Below, in pieces: positions 11,409-22,500 of a stretch of DNA of 64,000 nt (the first letter of the stretch is position 1; the number at the start of each line of letters is the position of its first letter). The position numbers were made by a program, and so were the translations under genes. The notes beneath the pieces are model-generated. The model made no database searches. It saw only the letters and a program-made list of their open reading frames with translations, and was not told where the DNA came from. The stretch is from Phallusia mammillata. Taxonomy: Eukaryota; Chordata; Ascidiacea; Phlebobranchia; Ascidiidae. The stretch lies in contig QLIY01000665.1 of assembly GCA_003260075.1 (NCBI GenBank), forward strand, positions 17,284-81,283, written 5' to 3'.

Positions 11409-14400
11409 ATGGGTGCCCCCACATATGTAAAGCTAAATGCTTTTCAAGAGATAACCACCAGTAAGTTTGGTGTTGCAAGGTAAAACGCAATGATTATTTC
11501 TTGGCATAAACAATCTTGCTATTAAAAGTACAAACTATGCAAATCTGATTCATTTTAGACAATGTTCCAGTTTGTCCTATTTAGTGTTCTATTAATAGGA
11601 AAGAAAGGGTAAATAGTGGCAAACAAAAGTAAAACGCAACAATCAACACCTATAAATAGCAATTTCTACAAGCTGTCCAAATTTCTTTCAATTCCGACAC
11701 TGTTTACAAACTAGTCCATTTTAGGGGCCTGGATGGGGTAAATGTTAAAGCTATATGGTAAAACTTACAACAAAAAAACACAACAATTGAAACCTATAGA
11801 TCAGTGGGGGCCGCATCCGGCCCCCAGTCCTGTTTCATCCGGCCCNTCTTAAATACATTTCTTGGTTTTCTGAAAATATTTTGGAAACCAAACAGTTTGA
11901 GGCATTTGCTCATAGTGCCTGTCCTGCCAGTGTTGCTAACAACCTAACTGAGTTGCCCTTAAGATTTTTACGGCACTTGGCAAATGGTGACAAGCATGCT
12001 ATTCGGTGCATACCGAAACAAAGTAATAAGGCAAAACAGCTACTAAAATATGTAGGTATGTACAAAAGTCTCACAAATGGCATGCAAACTCTTTGTGAAA
12101 ACCTTCGGATGAACAACATTCCAGAAAATGATGAGGGCTTTGTTAAAGTGCAACCTCTTCACTCCGAACTGCTCCAAGGCTCCAGAAAAGTGGTTGACTA
12201 TAACAAAGAAGACACAGTTCTTACCACACCAGAAAAAGATGTAATGCAATCACACAAAACTGTAAAAAAATCTGATGCTTTTTCTGGCCGGGATTTTAAA
12301 ATAACTGTCATCACCAGTGGCAGTGCTCCAACCCCTCAAATTTCCAAGCAAATTGAAGTTATTCATTCAACCAACAAACGAAAGGAACTGGATGAAGATT
12401 CAAAAGTTACAGCACATGTGAGGCCACAGTTTAAATCAACATTAATAGAAGTTTCGCAAGAGGCAAGATTACCCAAACCAGTTCCCACCAGTTATCATGT
12501 CCCACAGCAAACAACTGTAAGTGAAAAATTAATTTCATTTTAACATGTCTACACTTTCAAAAAATTGCCCCCCCCCCGTAAGTGAAAAATTAATTTCATT
12601 TTAACATGTCTACACTTTCAAAAAAATTTGTGTCATAATTGTCTTTTATTGTAAGAAACATATTAGAACCCAAGTTGGGCTCTATCGTTTACCGATATAT
12701 TTTTAAAAACAACCAAAATTTGGATTGCATAAATGAATAAATAGGTGAATCATTCCCAGATGCATGCAAGTCATTCGAATGCACATAATGGTGGGCGAGT
12801 CATTGAAATGGATTCCCACAACATAAAGATCACCCGAGAGGAGGCTGACTGGAAAAAACACAAGATGTCACCTTCTGAACCATACATAGCTTCTCAAAAC
12901 CTTACAAGAACCATTCAAGTCCCAATCACCACTGTGTCAGCCATCCCTTCAAGAGATTCCCAGTTTGTTAAATCAAGCTACACGGAAAAGAGAGATGATT
13001 TTGTAAAACGAAGAAATGAGGAAATCAAATCAAACCAGGAAGGATATGCCAGTGAAAGAGACCCACCTTCAAGATGGTCTCAACGTCCAAACCATGTAGG
13101 CCAGCAGGGAAAAATTGAGCATTCCTCATCCAGAACCACGTCTTATGAGAGAACATTCCACCCTGACATGCCTAAAATTGTTCGAAGTACAAGATCAGTT
13201 GCTACGGAAGAAGAGCGGCTTCATACTTACTCCAGCACTCGGAAACCTGGTGAAACAGGAAGAAAACTTTTAAGAAGAGATTTTGGGGAAAAAAATACAA
13301 AACAAAATAATCAAAACACTCCTGCCAGCCGATCTTCAAGGGACGAAAAACACTACTCTCAGAATTCTAATGAGTCGCAACAGAGTCATTCAAAGCCTCT
13401 GTCTAGGCGTGGAAGTAGCGGAAGCACGAAAAGACAGCCATCTCATGGATCTTTGGACACAGATAGTAAGGATACTTTACCTGTAAAATCTCAATGCCTT
13501 TCTTCTTCCCACTCCACCAAGTCATCTGGACACTCAAAGCAAGGTTCATCAAAGCCACTTGACCGAAAACATCCCAAAACTGAACAACATCCAGGAAGTG
13601 AAAAAAGCAATTTACATAGCTTGTCAACTAAATGTACAGGAAAGGAAGACAGTTCAAAGAAAGTTGGGACAGCTAAAGAAAGAAGACCTTCAGTGACTTC
13701 AAAATCCTCTCATGAGAAACTCAAAGAAGATACTTCTTCAAAAGATGCAAGCATTGATCAAAGAAAAGCTGTGAATGCACAAAATTCGAACCCCTGCTTT
13801 GGTGGAACTCGAAAGCGTTTGGTGGTATATGACAACTATCCAAAAAAACCTCCAGTACTAAACACTGTTCAAAAGACAAACCTTCCTGATTTCAAGGTAT
13901 GTATGTTTTCAGAAATAAACTCCCCCCCCCCCGGTGGAACTCGAAAGCGTTTGGTGGTATATGACAACTATCCAAAAAAAACTCCAGTACTAAACACTGT
14001 TCAAAAGACAAACCTTCCTGATTTTAAGGTATGTATGTTTTCAGAAATAAACTTACTGCAAGACAGTTAACTGTATAACATGTTGTGCTTTTGTTGCAGA
14101 AATATGTGAAGGACTTGGCACTGAAATTGCTGAATTTAAAATATGACTTTGAAAAGTATGATTCCACTAAAATTCGAGATTTTATTCATGATGCATCTTT
14201 GTTCAAACCAAGAAACAGTAAATTACCAAGAGCTTATGGCAAGGAACATGTCATTCATATTTTGAGAAGTTACTTTCAAAATGCAGAGAGAGAAAAGATG
14301 ATCCCAGTAGGAAATAGTCTAATTGTCTTTATTTACCTGTCCTTAACAAAATTATTTTGTAGGATTGGTTAAGGAGACAAATAAAACAAAAAGGTTCAAG

Positions 14401-16305
14401 CTGGTGTGAAATTTCACTTAAAACTTTCAAATCACTACAGGTATTTTTAAAATTATTTGGTAATAATATAACATACTTTGCTTATTTCATGTTCTTTTGA
14501 AGGAAGCTGTTTTTCGCCAGTGCAGCAGACAGTTCATGCGGGCAGATAACTTATCAGCTTGTCCTATGCTTTCTGGTGTTGTTAATAAATTTGAGATTAC
14601 ATACCCACAGTATGCAGGAGATGTTAAGGGAATTGTGCAACTTTGGTGCTGGACAAATTTGGCTAGCGCTGTGAGTGTGTGTTACATAAAGTTTTTAGTT
14701 AATCCCAAAAATGTTTTAAGACTCCATTATTATCATAGTATATACTCTTGCAACATGATTCATAATCTTGTTTTAAATGCTTTATGCATTAACTACACTT
14801 GCTTTTGTGTTAATAAGGATTGCTAGCAGCTATATATGTGATATTATTAAGTGTAACTAATCATTTAGGTAATTGACTCAAGCAGCAAATCAAGAGTAAC
14901 CCGCTCATCCAAGGCTGCAGACAAAGATACTGAACAAACTGACAAAGTTTTAAAGCAGTGGCTGTGCACAGTGTACGACTGCCCTCCTTTCCAAGCTTCA
15001 AGTAAGATGCTTATATTGGACAAATGGAACAACTGCATGTTTGTTGTTGCATGAATTTGCATTTTTTTGCTTTTGTTTCTACCCCTTTTCAAACATGCGT
15101 AAAAGAAAAAGAGGCATCATTGTAAAAATGCCCTGTGCAAATTTATAAAGCTGTTCTGTTGTTTCAAAGAATACAAGAACATGGAGATTTTAAGCAACAA
15201 GAAATGGGGAACAAGAGGCAAAAACCAAGTTATTGACCTTGTTGTGTCGTGGTTCCTTGAAGGATATTTCAGAGCTTGTTATAGCCATGTAAGCTTTGAC
15301 AATGCATATTGTTTTAGGGACCCTCGATGAAGAAATTCTGTCTGTGTGCTTGTGCGGTTAATTGTCCAAGGCCAGACTATGAATTTTTTGTGACTATGAA
15401 TTAATCTTGTTTAATTCTGCCACAGTTGTTTAGTTTTGGTACAGTTGCAAGTCAATGGAAATAGTGTATCAATGAAGATTCAACCGGAAAAAGACATTTT
15501 ACTTCTACTTATAGTACAATAGAGGAGAAATCGTTTGCAACATCTGCATTTAACAGCATAGTTAAATGCCATGTTGCATGTTTTATAAAATTGTTTAATC
15601 CCTTTTGGTATAGTTGGAAAGCCAGAAAAGAGATTCTGTTTCTGGAAAGTCATCAGTGTCTGACTCAGCCAAGAGTGGTAAGTCGAATGCGAAAAAGGAC
15701 AAAGAACAAACAGAGGAGGACATGGATCTGGATGATATGGATGTAATGGAGGATGATTTGGTTGAGCCCCCAAGCAAAGAGGTAATCGGTTTTTTTATTT
15801 GCTGGTTTGCCATGCGGACTTACAAGTGTAGGTTTGTATTGGCTGTTCAGTCTTATGGAAATGGAACATATGTGTGAGGTTTGTATTCTGGTTTTCATGT
15901 ATGTGCTGTTTTACCGATGTCGGCCTTGCTTTGTCACGGTTCAATCTTCCTGCTTGAAATCATAAAATGTTTTCAGTACTTGTAAATAAGCACGTACTTC
16001 GAAATACTTAGGGTTATGTGAGATTCGTTGGTGATTTTGTGTCTATGTGTCAATTTAAAGAAACATCTAGTTTGATAATAACTGACAATTAGTGTAAATT
16101 TTTTGATCGTCGGTAATTTTTACTTTTTAACGTAGTGACTGACATGTTGTATTGGTCAACTTGCCACTATTAATAAAAAAGTTTGCGTGCATCGTTCCTA
16201 ATGATAGGTCTCCGGGTTTGTTTGAAAAACACCATGTGGTTTTAGGGTGAAGTGACGGAATACACGGAGGACGACAGTGGAGCGCCGACAATTTTGCTGT
16301 TCTAA
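11409..16305 (+). CDS. Unrecognised Ser/Lys-rich protein with a structured C-terminal region
   Basis: Exons: 11409-11460 (first ATG after a TTTCTGCAG acceptor; uncertain), about 11896-12516, 12745-13896, 14100-14306, 14363-14440, 14503-14670, 14869-15001, 15170-15288, 15614-15781, 16246-16305 (TAA). From 11896 onward all phases agree, giving roughly 900 residues. The two large exons encode a low-complexity, polar Ser/Lys/Gln/His-rich region. The following six exons look folded (aromatic and Cys-rich; motifs such as DWLRRQI, FRQCSRQF, LWCWTNLASA, VVSWFLEGYFRACYSH), and the tail is acidic (MDLDDMDVMEDD). I do not recognise the family. The first exon ends in phase 1 but the next acceptor is phase 0, so an exon is probably missing near the single N at 11846. 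The 13801-13896 segment is present twice through an assembly duplication. Confidence 0.6.
12517..12627. repeat. C10-bridged direct near-duplication at a splice donor
   Basis: Copies at 12517-12567 and 12578-12627 start at the same intron donor sequence (GTAAGTGAAA) and are separated by C10. The first copy follows the coding exon and is taken as the real donor. Confidence 0.9.
13801..14052. repeat. C11-bridged duplication of coding exon end
   Basis: Copies at 13801-13921 and 13933-14052 contain the last 32 codons of the large Ser-rich exon plus the following donor; they are separated by C11 (13922-13932). They differ by one non-synonymous and a few silent changes (PKKPP versus PKKTP), as expected of alleles. 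Confidence 0.9.
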
Positions 16306-16322
16306 AAATATTTGCCCTGCTG

Positions 16323-16548
16323 GTGAAAAATGTTCCAATTTGATTTCGGACTAATTTCTACGAACTGCAAAACGTTTTGAAACTTGTTTGTATGGCGCAG
16401 GAAGATTCGTTTTATTATGTTTTCCATTTCCCCCCCCCCCGTGAAAAATGTTCCAATTTGATTTCGGACTGATTTGTACGAACTGCAAAACGTTTTGAAA
16501 CTTGTTTGTATGGCGCAGGAAGATACGTTTTATTATGTTTTCCATTTG
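16323..16548. repeat. C11-bridged direct near-duplication
   Basis: Copies at 16323-16429 and 16441-16548 are separated by a C11 run and differ by a few substitutions. They lie just downstream of the stop codon of the plus-strand gene, so they affect its 3' UTR only. Confidence 0.9.
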
Positions 16549-17014
16549 AATTTTGCTTGGCTGTATATTTACTGGAAATAAAACGAAGGTAATTGATGTA
16601 AATTTGGTCAAGAAGTTCTCCGTTTGACACCAATCTCAGCAGCGGAGGCTTCATATCATCGGTCTGCACGTTACATATGTAAACAGTTTTGTAACCTGTT
16701 GCGACGGGTCAAATTTCAAGCACGGCAGGTTGTAAACAATGATTCGTGTTATATGTTGCAAACATGCATGATTGCTTAGGTAACACGCAGGGCACAGTAA
16801 AACTAACACTCTTTACTTGTAAGGACGCAGCACAAATTTGCCAAGTTTGACATGATGGAAATGGACGTCACGGACCAGTGGATCGGTAACAGACAAATCC
16901 ATATATCTGTCTTTGTCGGTAACAGACAAGTCCATATATCTGTCTTTGTCACGGAGCTAATCACCGCACGTTAAGTGCACGCAGATAACCGGCATTGAAG
17001 CATTTAGATTTAGA

Positions 17015-17371
17015 CACTCAGTCTCCTTAAGCTGAAAAACACCGCTTTGCTTTCGAACAAAGCAGTGGTTCCCAAACTTTTTCATTATTTTGTCAAAACG
17101 GTCCCTTTGCCATTATTTCGAGAGCTCGCGGTCCTTAAGCTGGAATGTGTATTTCAGAAAAACGAAAGTGGATTGCAGGATTTCGCTAGTTATGCAAAAC
17201 TGCGCATAATAATGATCCAAATCTAAACTCTAAAGACAGCTTGTGACATTACAGACAAGATAAAAAGCAGTAGGCCAACGATTGTGCGCGAACAATTGCA
17301 TTTTTGATAGTTTCCCCCCCCCCCACTCAGTCTCCTTAAGCTGAAAAACACCGCTTTGCTTTCGAACAAAG
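17015..17371. repeat. C-bridged duplication with transposon present in one copy only
   Basis: A 48-bp segment ending GAACAAAG at 17062 is followed by an hAT-type element, then a C11 run, then the same 48 bp (17324-17371) running straight into unique sequence without the element. The second copy looks like the empty allele of the insertion site. Confidence 0.85.
17063..17313. mobile_element. hAT-type element, family 1, 3'-truncated by the C run
   Basis: It starts CAGTGGTTCCCAAAC and is closely similar to 7040-7465 for about 250 bp, then stops at the C run. The 8 bp before it, GAACAAAG, are the expected target duplication; the empty-site copy at 17324-17371 ends with the same 8 bp. Confidence 0.85.
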
Positions 17372-18053
17372 GGATGCGATTGTTGGTGGTTGGGATGCAT
17401 TATTGCGCCGAGTTTTCGTTTTGTTGCAGTACACATATAGCCTACAATAAATAGTCAACAAAATATAAAATGCAAACCTGTAGAGACGTTTTTGAGTTGG
17501 TTTCGTGTCGAATGTACATCAAGAAGGCCAACCTGTACTGAGCAGCGTAGGCTACTGCTAGGAGAAGAAACTCGACAGTAGGCTACGTCAGTTCAAAAGT
17601 GATATTTAGGCCTTCCAAGCTTTGCATAAATTTTCGATTTTAGGTGTGGTTATAGGCTACTTCTCGTGAAGGTTCGAGGAAAGTTGTGTTGGGTGACGAA
17701 GTTTTGCAATGCTTTGAATATGCGGAAACCGCCCTCAACCCCAAAATAATAACAATAACCCAGTCTAGAATGTCGAGTAGGCTATCCCGGACGAGCCAAT
17801 TTGCCAACGGAGCCATTTACAGTGTAGCCTACGTAGGATGTGGGGTAGCTATATAGGCCTGTGCCAAGAATCCAAATGTCATTTTTTGTGTTATATAATA
17901 GTTTAAGCTCTTGTGCCAGCTAATTTAAATACCAACAAAACATGCAGCTTTTAAAAAAGCTTGCAGATCATTAATCAGTTATATTCGTGCAGGTAACGAT
18001 TAAACCACATGAAGTCCCATTAAGCATTATGAAATAAGTGCCCCGTAGCCTAT

Positions 18054-18320
18054 TCAGCGTGAAGAATTAGATAGCCTACACGTGTAAATTATGTCATCCT
18101 GCCGCACTAAAAAAACTTATAGGACTGTTGGTCGAATATATAGGTACTTTAGCAGATGGTTACCTTTCAGTTCTTAGTCGCCCCCCCCCCTCAGCGTGAA
18201 GAATTAGATAGCCTACACGTGTAAATTATGTCATCCTGTCGCACTAAAAAAACTTATAGGACTGTTGGTCGAATATATAGGTACTTAATTAGCAGATGGT
18301 TACCTTTCAGTTCTTAGTCA
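18054..18320. repeat. C10-bridged direct near-duplication
   Basis: Copies at 18054-18179 and 18191-18320 flank C10 (18181-18190). Differences are one substitution (CTGCCG/CTGTCG) and a 4-bp indel. Confidence 0.9.
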
Positions 18321-18525
18321 CTATTAAAAACTGATTAAACTTCCCATAGGCACCAAACACCGCTATGCCTGGCACATGCTTCATACGTTTGTCAAGCGTT
18401 ATTTGCTTTTGAGAAACTATTCTGAACTTCTACGTAAAAAACAAAGGTTTTTCCCAAGCTTAAACTCCCAAGATCTGGGAGAAAATCCTGTCAAGTGGCG
18501 CAAAAGAGCATTTGCAAATATCTAA

Positions 18526-19216
18526 AATGCAATTTGTGTAAAAAATGCTGACGGTTAGGGCTATTAGGGTTGGATTGAAGATTTATGATAATAACTTAGT
18601 AACAAAATTAAACTTAAAACCCTGATCGTTATGTTAAATTAGTCCCCAATCCTATCCCACATTTCTACTGTGAGTTCTTGTGTCAGTCGCAGTTTGACAA
18701 GTTTGTTTTAGTTTTGTGATTGTTTCATTAAATATAAAATAAGTTAGTTTTTGTCCAGTTTGCACCGTTATAGTAAATTTTAAACATTTGCTTTTTGAAG
18801 TTTTTTAACATGTATTTAGGAATAGTGACGTCATTATTTTTACATTGTTGTGATTACAGATCAGTAGCCTACACACTTAACATTTTGCTAAAGTAGAGTA
18901 AGACATTATAGCTAATATTTGCAACATGTTAACATCTTTTCATAACCACAAGAATTAACTATATCTAATTTTATTGCCCCCCCCCCCAATGCAATTTGTG
19001 TAAAAAATGCTGACGGTTAGGGCTATTAGGGTTGGCTTTTTGAAGTTTTTTAACATGTATTTAGGAATAGTGACGTCATCATTTTTACATTGTTGTGATT
19101 ACAGATCAGTACACACTAAACATTTTGCTAAAGTAGAGTAAGACATTATAGCTAATATTTGCAACATGTTTACATCTTTTCATAACCACAAGAATTAACT
19201 ATATTTAATTTTATTG
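18526..19216. repeat. C11-bridged duplication with large internal deletion
   Basis: Copy 1 (18526-18976) and copy 2 (18988-19216) share both ends, but copy 2 lacks roughly 220 bp in the middle. The C run is at 18977-18987. This fits an allelic deletion. Confidence 0.85.
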
Positions 19217-19578
19217 TTGTAAGTTAGTTACGGCATAATTAGCAAGTATGACACAAAGCGACACAAAATAAAGCATCCAAAAATCGACTTGTTTAATGAG
19301 GTTGCAAAAATGCAGGTAAAAGGTAGCTGTATTCGTTTGGATCCAGTATACATGCCTTTAATACAAACGAAAACAATAATAAGGGACTTGTATGTTTAAC
19401 GCCCATTAAAAACCGACATTTAGCAGTTTGGCACATTTACATTTGCATAGATATAAGTGCGGTAGTTTGAAGATTAGGTTGTTACAGGTTTTTGTGCTTT
19501 AGGGACGCAACAACAGCAAATATAGTTTGTCGAATACATATATAGACTACATGTGTTTCAGTTTTCGAACAACTCGAC

Positions 19579-22500
19579 TTAAACCTCGCAGAGGAATCTC
19601 ACAGCAAAATCCGGGCAGAGTGAACCTTCTGGTTGTTTTGAGTTGTCGCACAGGACACCTTCGCTGGCTGAGTTAAGGCTCAAGTTCAATGGTCTGAAAC
19701 ATAAACACGTGTTGTAAGTTAGATTGTAGAGAAATCGTAAAATTAATGTTGTGTACTCAAAACTGTCGTTTCCTATTCAATTTTGTGTTATTGTGTTGCA
19801 AAAAAGCAGGCTAAACAGCTTAACTTGCTAAACTTAAACAAAACGGGACACGACAGAACGTAGCTCGGCGATGTACCAAAGGTTATCTAAACAGAAAATT
19901 TTCGCTCTGACCAGATTTTATGCCGCTGGAAAAATGGTATACCCCCCCCCCTTTGAGTTGTCGCACAGGACACCTTCGCTGGCTGAGTTAAGGCTCAAGA
20001 TCAATGGTCTGAAACATAAACACGTGTTGTAAGTTAGGTTGTGGAGAAATCGTAAAATTAATGTTGTGTGCTCAAAACTGTCGTTTCCTATTCAATTTTG
20101 TGTTATTGTGCTGCAAAAAAGCAGTCGTAACAGCTTAACTTGCTAAACTTAAGCAAAACGGGACACGACAGAACTTCCACAGGGAAGGTAGCTCGGCGAT
20201 GTACTAAAGGTTATCTAAACAGAATATTTTCACTCTGGCCAGATTTTATGCCGCTGGAAAAATGTTATTAGAGTTTATTAGTCAGGCAAGTTTACAGATT
20301 AAAGATGCAACTTGTTGCTTGGATTAAATGAAACAACAGCGATAACACAACCTATACACTTAAAAAGAAGCACATGTTAGTTTTTGTCTGTTTAAAGGGT
20401 TGTCGTTTTACCTACTTTTCTGGGTTTAATAGTTTGCTAATACAGTCCGAAACCAACTTTCTAAATTCAATTTGCTGTAATTTGATTTTTGGTGTTTTAA
20501 CAATGTTTTTAAACTTTAAAGTAATGCTAATTTTGTTTAAAAATCTTACCCAGTGATGGGGGCGCGAAGAAACACCACAGTTCTGTCCACAGCAATAGGG
20601 TTCGCGCAAACTACGTCAGGATGCATGTAGCGAATCCTCTCCAAACTCTCATCATCACCACAACCAGTCGCGTTGTCAGTGTCAATCCATTCAGTCCAGG
20701 CCACGTTACACACTGCGTGGAGGACAACTCAAATGATTGATTGTTTGCTATTAGCCTCTTGCATTAGTAATTGTGACATTTTTTGGAATAAGACTAATAG
20801 GCCTACGTTAGACCAAGCGTGTTCAAAAGATGTCAGACTGCCGCAAAACTTGCTTGTCTAACTAATTTTACTACCTCAAAATACTCTTCTTAAATATTTA
20901 GGTTTATAAGGAGGTCACATTGATCACTGTACATTTGGTGGAAACATTCAACTTTCGTTCCTTTGTGTCTTATTTTGTCTAATTAACAATCCGTCACTAT
21001 TATTATCAATGTTTGTTTGTCACAAAATAGTTATACGCAAAGAAAAAAAAAAAAAAAAAACCCNNNNNNNNNNNNNNNNNNNNNNNNNNNNNNNNNNNNN
21101 NNNNNNNNNNNNNNNNNNNNNNNNNNNNNNNNNNNNNNNNNNNNNNNNNNNNNNNNNNNNNNNNNNNNNNNNNNNNNNNNNNNNNNNNNNNNNNNNNNNN
21201 NNNNNNNNNNNNNNNNNNNNNNNNNNNNNNNNNNNNNNNNNNNNNNNAAAAAAAAAAAAAAAAAAAAACCCACTATACGCAAAGAAAAGTCGTCTGGACT
21301 CATATGTTTACAGATTTTTGGGAAAGGTGAATGGGCAAAAAACACGAAACCTTTGGTGTTTTGCCATCCAATGTTGTCGAATTTTTATTTGTTCAACTTA
21401 CTGGATCTACTTTCGCCAGGAAACGTGAATCCATGTGGGAGATCAGCACTCGATGCACATTTACCGGATTTCCAATCCGCAAACACCTTGGTCCACTCGT
21501 ATTGGTAATATTGGCGCCATTCTATGTAGCTTTCTCTCCATTCGGTAAGTATTGTCGAGCATGATGATGCTAAAATACATACACACAGGATTGACGGATT
21601 TATAGGAACAAATGTAGTAGTAAAATGCTTTTTCTTTGCAAATATTTAACTTACTGGCTTTAAGACAGGTCTTTCCATCTTCAGCAAGTCCGTATCCAAT
21701 AAAACAACTGCAAACCGCTGTGCCATTCACTGATGTACAGTTTTGACTACAGCCGCCGTTGTCGTACTTGCATATGTCTGTTTTAAAAAAGACTTTTATG
21801 AAAATGCCGAAATAACAAAAAAAACATTTTGACTCTTGTTATTTCTTTATGTTTTGAAAAACATCATTACTTTAACCAAATGTTGTTTTCGGTTTAGCAA
21901 CATATATATTCTGCTGATCCTCTTAATAAAACCTACTAGTTGAGTGGCAAGCCCATGCTCCTTCTCGCAGGCCACAATACTGATCACTTCTGCACGGTTC
22001 TTCCTCGCAGTCCCATTCTCCATTGCGGCACTGACATTTGTACTTACAAAGTTCATCAACTTGACATTCTCCGTGCTGCCACCGTAAAAAACACATAAAT
22101 TTCGTTTGAGGCTAATATAAACAAGTTAAAATAGGTAATATACTTGCGCACAAGAGCATTATGGCAGACAATAATTTAACGTTTTGTTTGTATCAGAGTA
22201 ATTTAAAGGTATTGCTGCATTTGTAAATGTCAGCTAAACCAGTTTTTATCGAGAGTTTATGAGAAGAAAAACAAGTTTGATTTGATTTACCTTAAAATAT
22301 AGACCTGTTGTTGGTGACAAACATCCACACTGGTTCGATTTAACACATTCTCCTGCGCTGTAGATGTAACCCTCGTCGCAAACACAAGCTGAAAAAGATA
22401 AATGATTTGGAGAACCAACGGTACATAAAAGTGGATCAAAAACTTTGCACTTACATTCAGTGTCAGGTCCGGTGACAAACTGTGATACTGCCATGCATTC

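Larger units (their letters stand above)
16306..19578. other. Intergenic stretch between convergent genes
   Basis: I see no gene. It holds four C-run-bridged duplications (16323-16548, 17015-17371, 18054-18320, 18526-19216) and a truncated hAT-type element at 17063-17313. The 3' UTRs of the two convergent neighbours are presumably here. Confidence 0.5.
19579..21777 (-). other. C-terminal EGF, Trp-rich segment and WxxW domain
   Basis: Exon 39 (21777-21655) is one EGF-like domain ([12 protein letters not shown] ... [11 protein letters not shown]). Exon 40 (21569-21402) has four Trp at 7-8 residue spacing. Exons 41-42 form a WxxW domain as in mucin-5 and [23 protein letters not shown] at the start and a C-terminal [12 protein letters not shown] before the TAA. 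Confidence 0.8.

Noticed and set aside
11881-12543. Use of a TTG as start for the long plus-strand frame
   Set aside because: An animal gene starting with TTG is unlikely; the frame is an internal exon with an acceptor at about 11895 and a donor at 12516.
21009-21508. Open frames running through the N gap
   Set aside because: They are created by poly-A on both sides and undefined bases in an intron.
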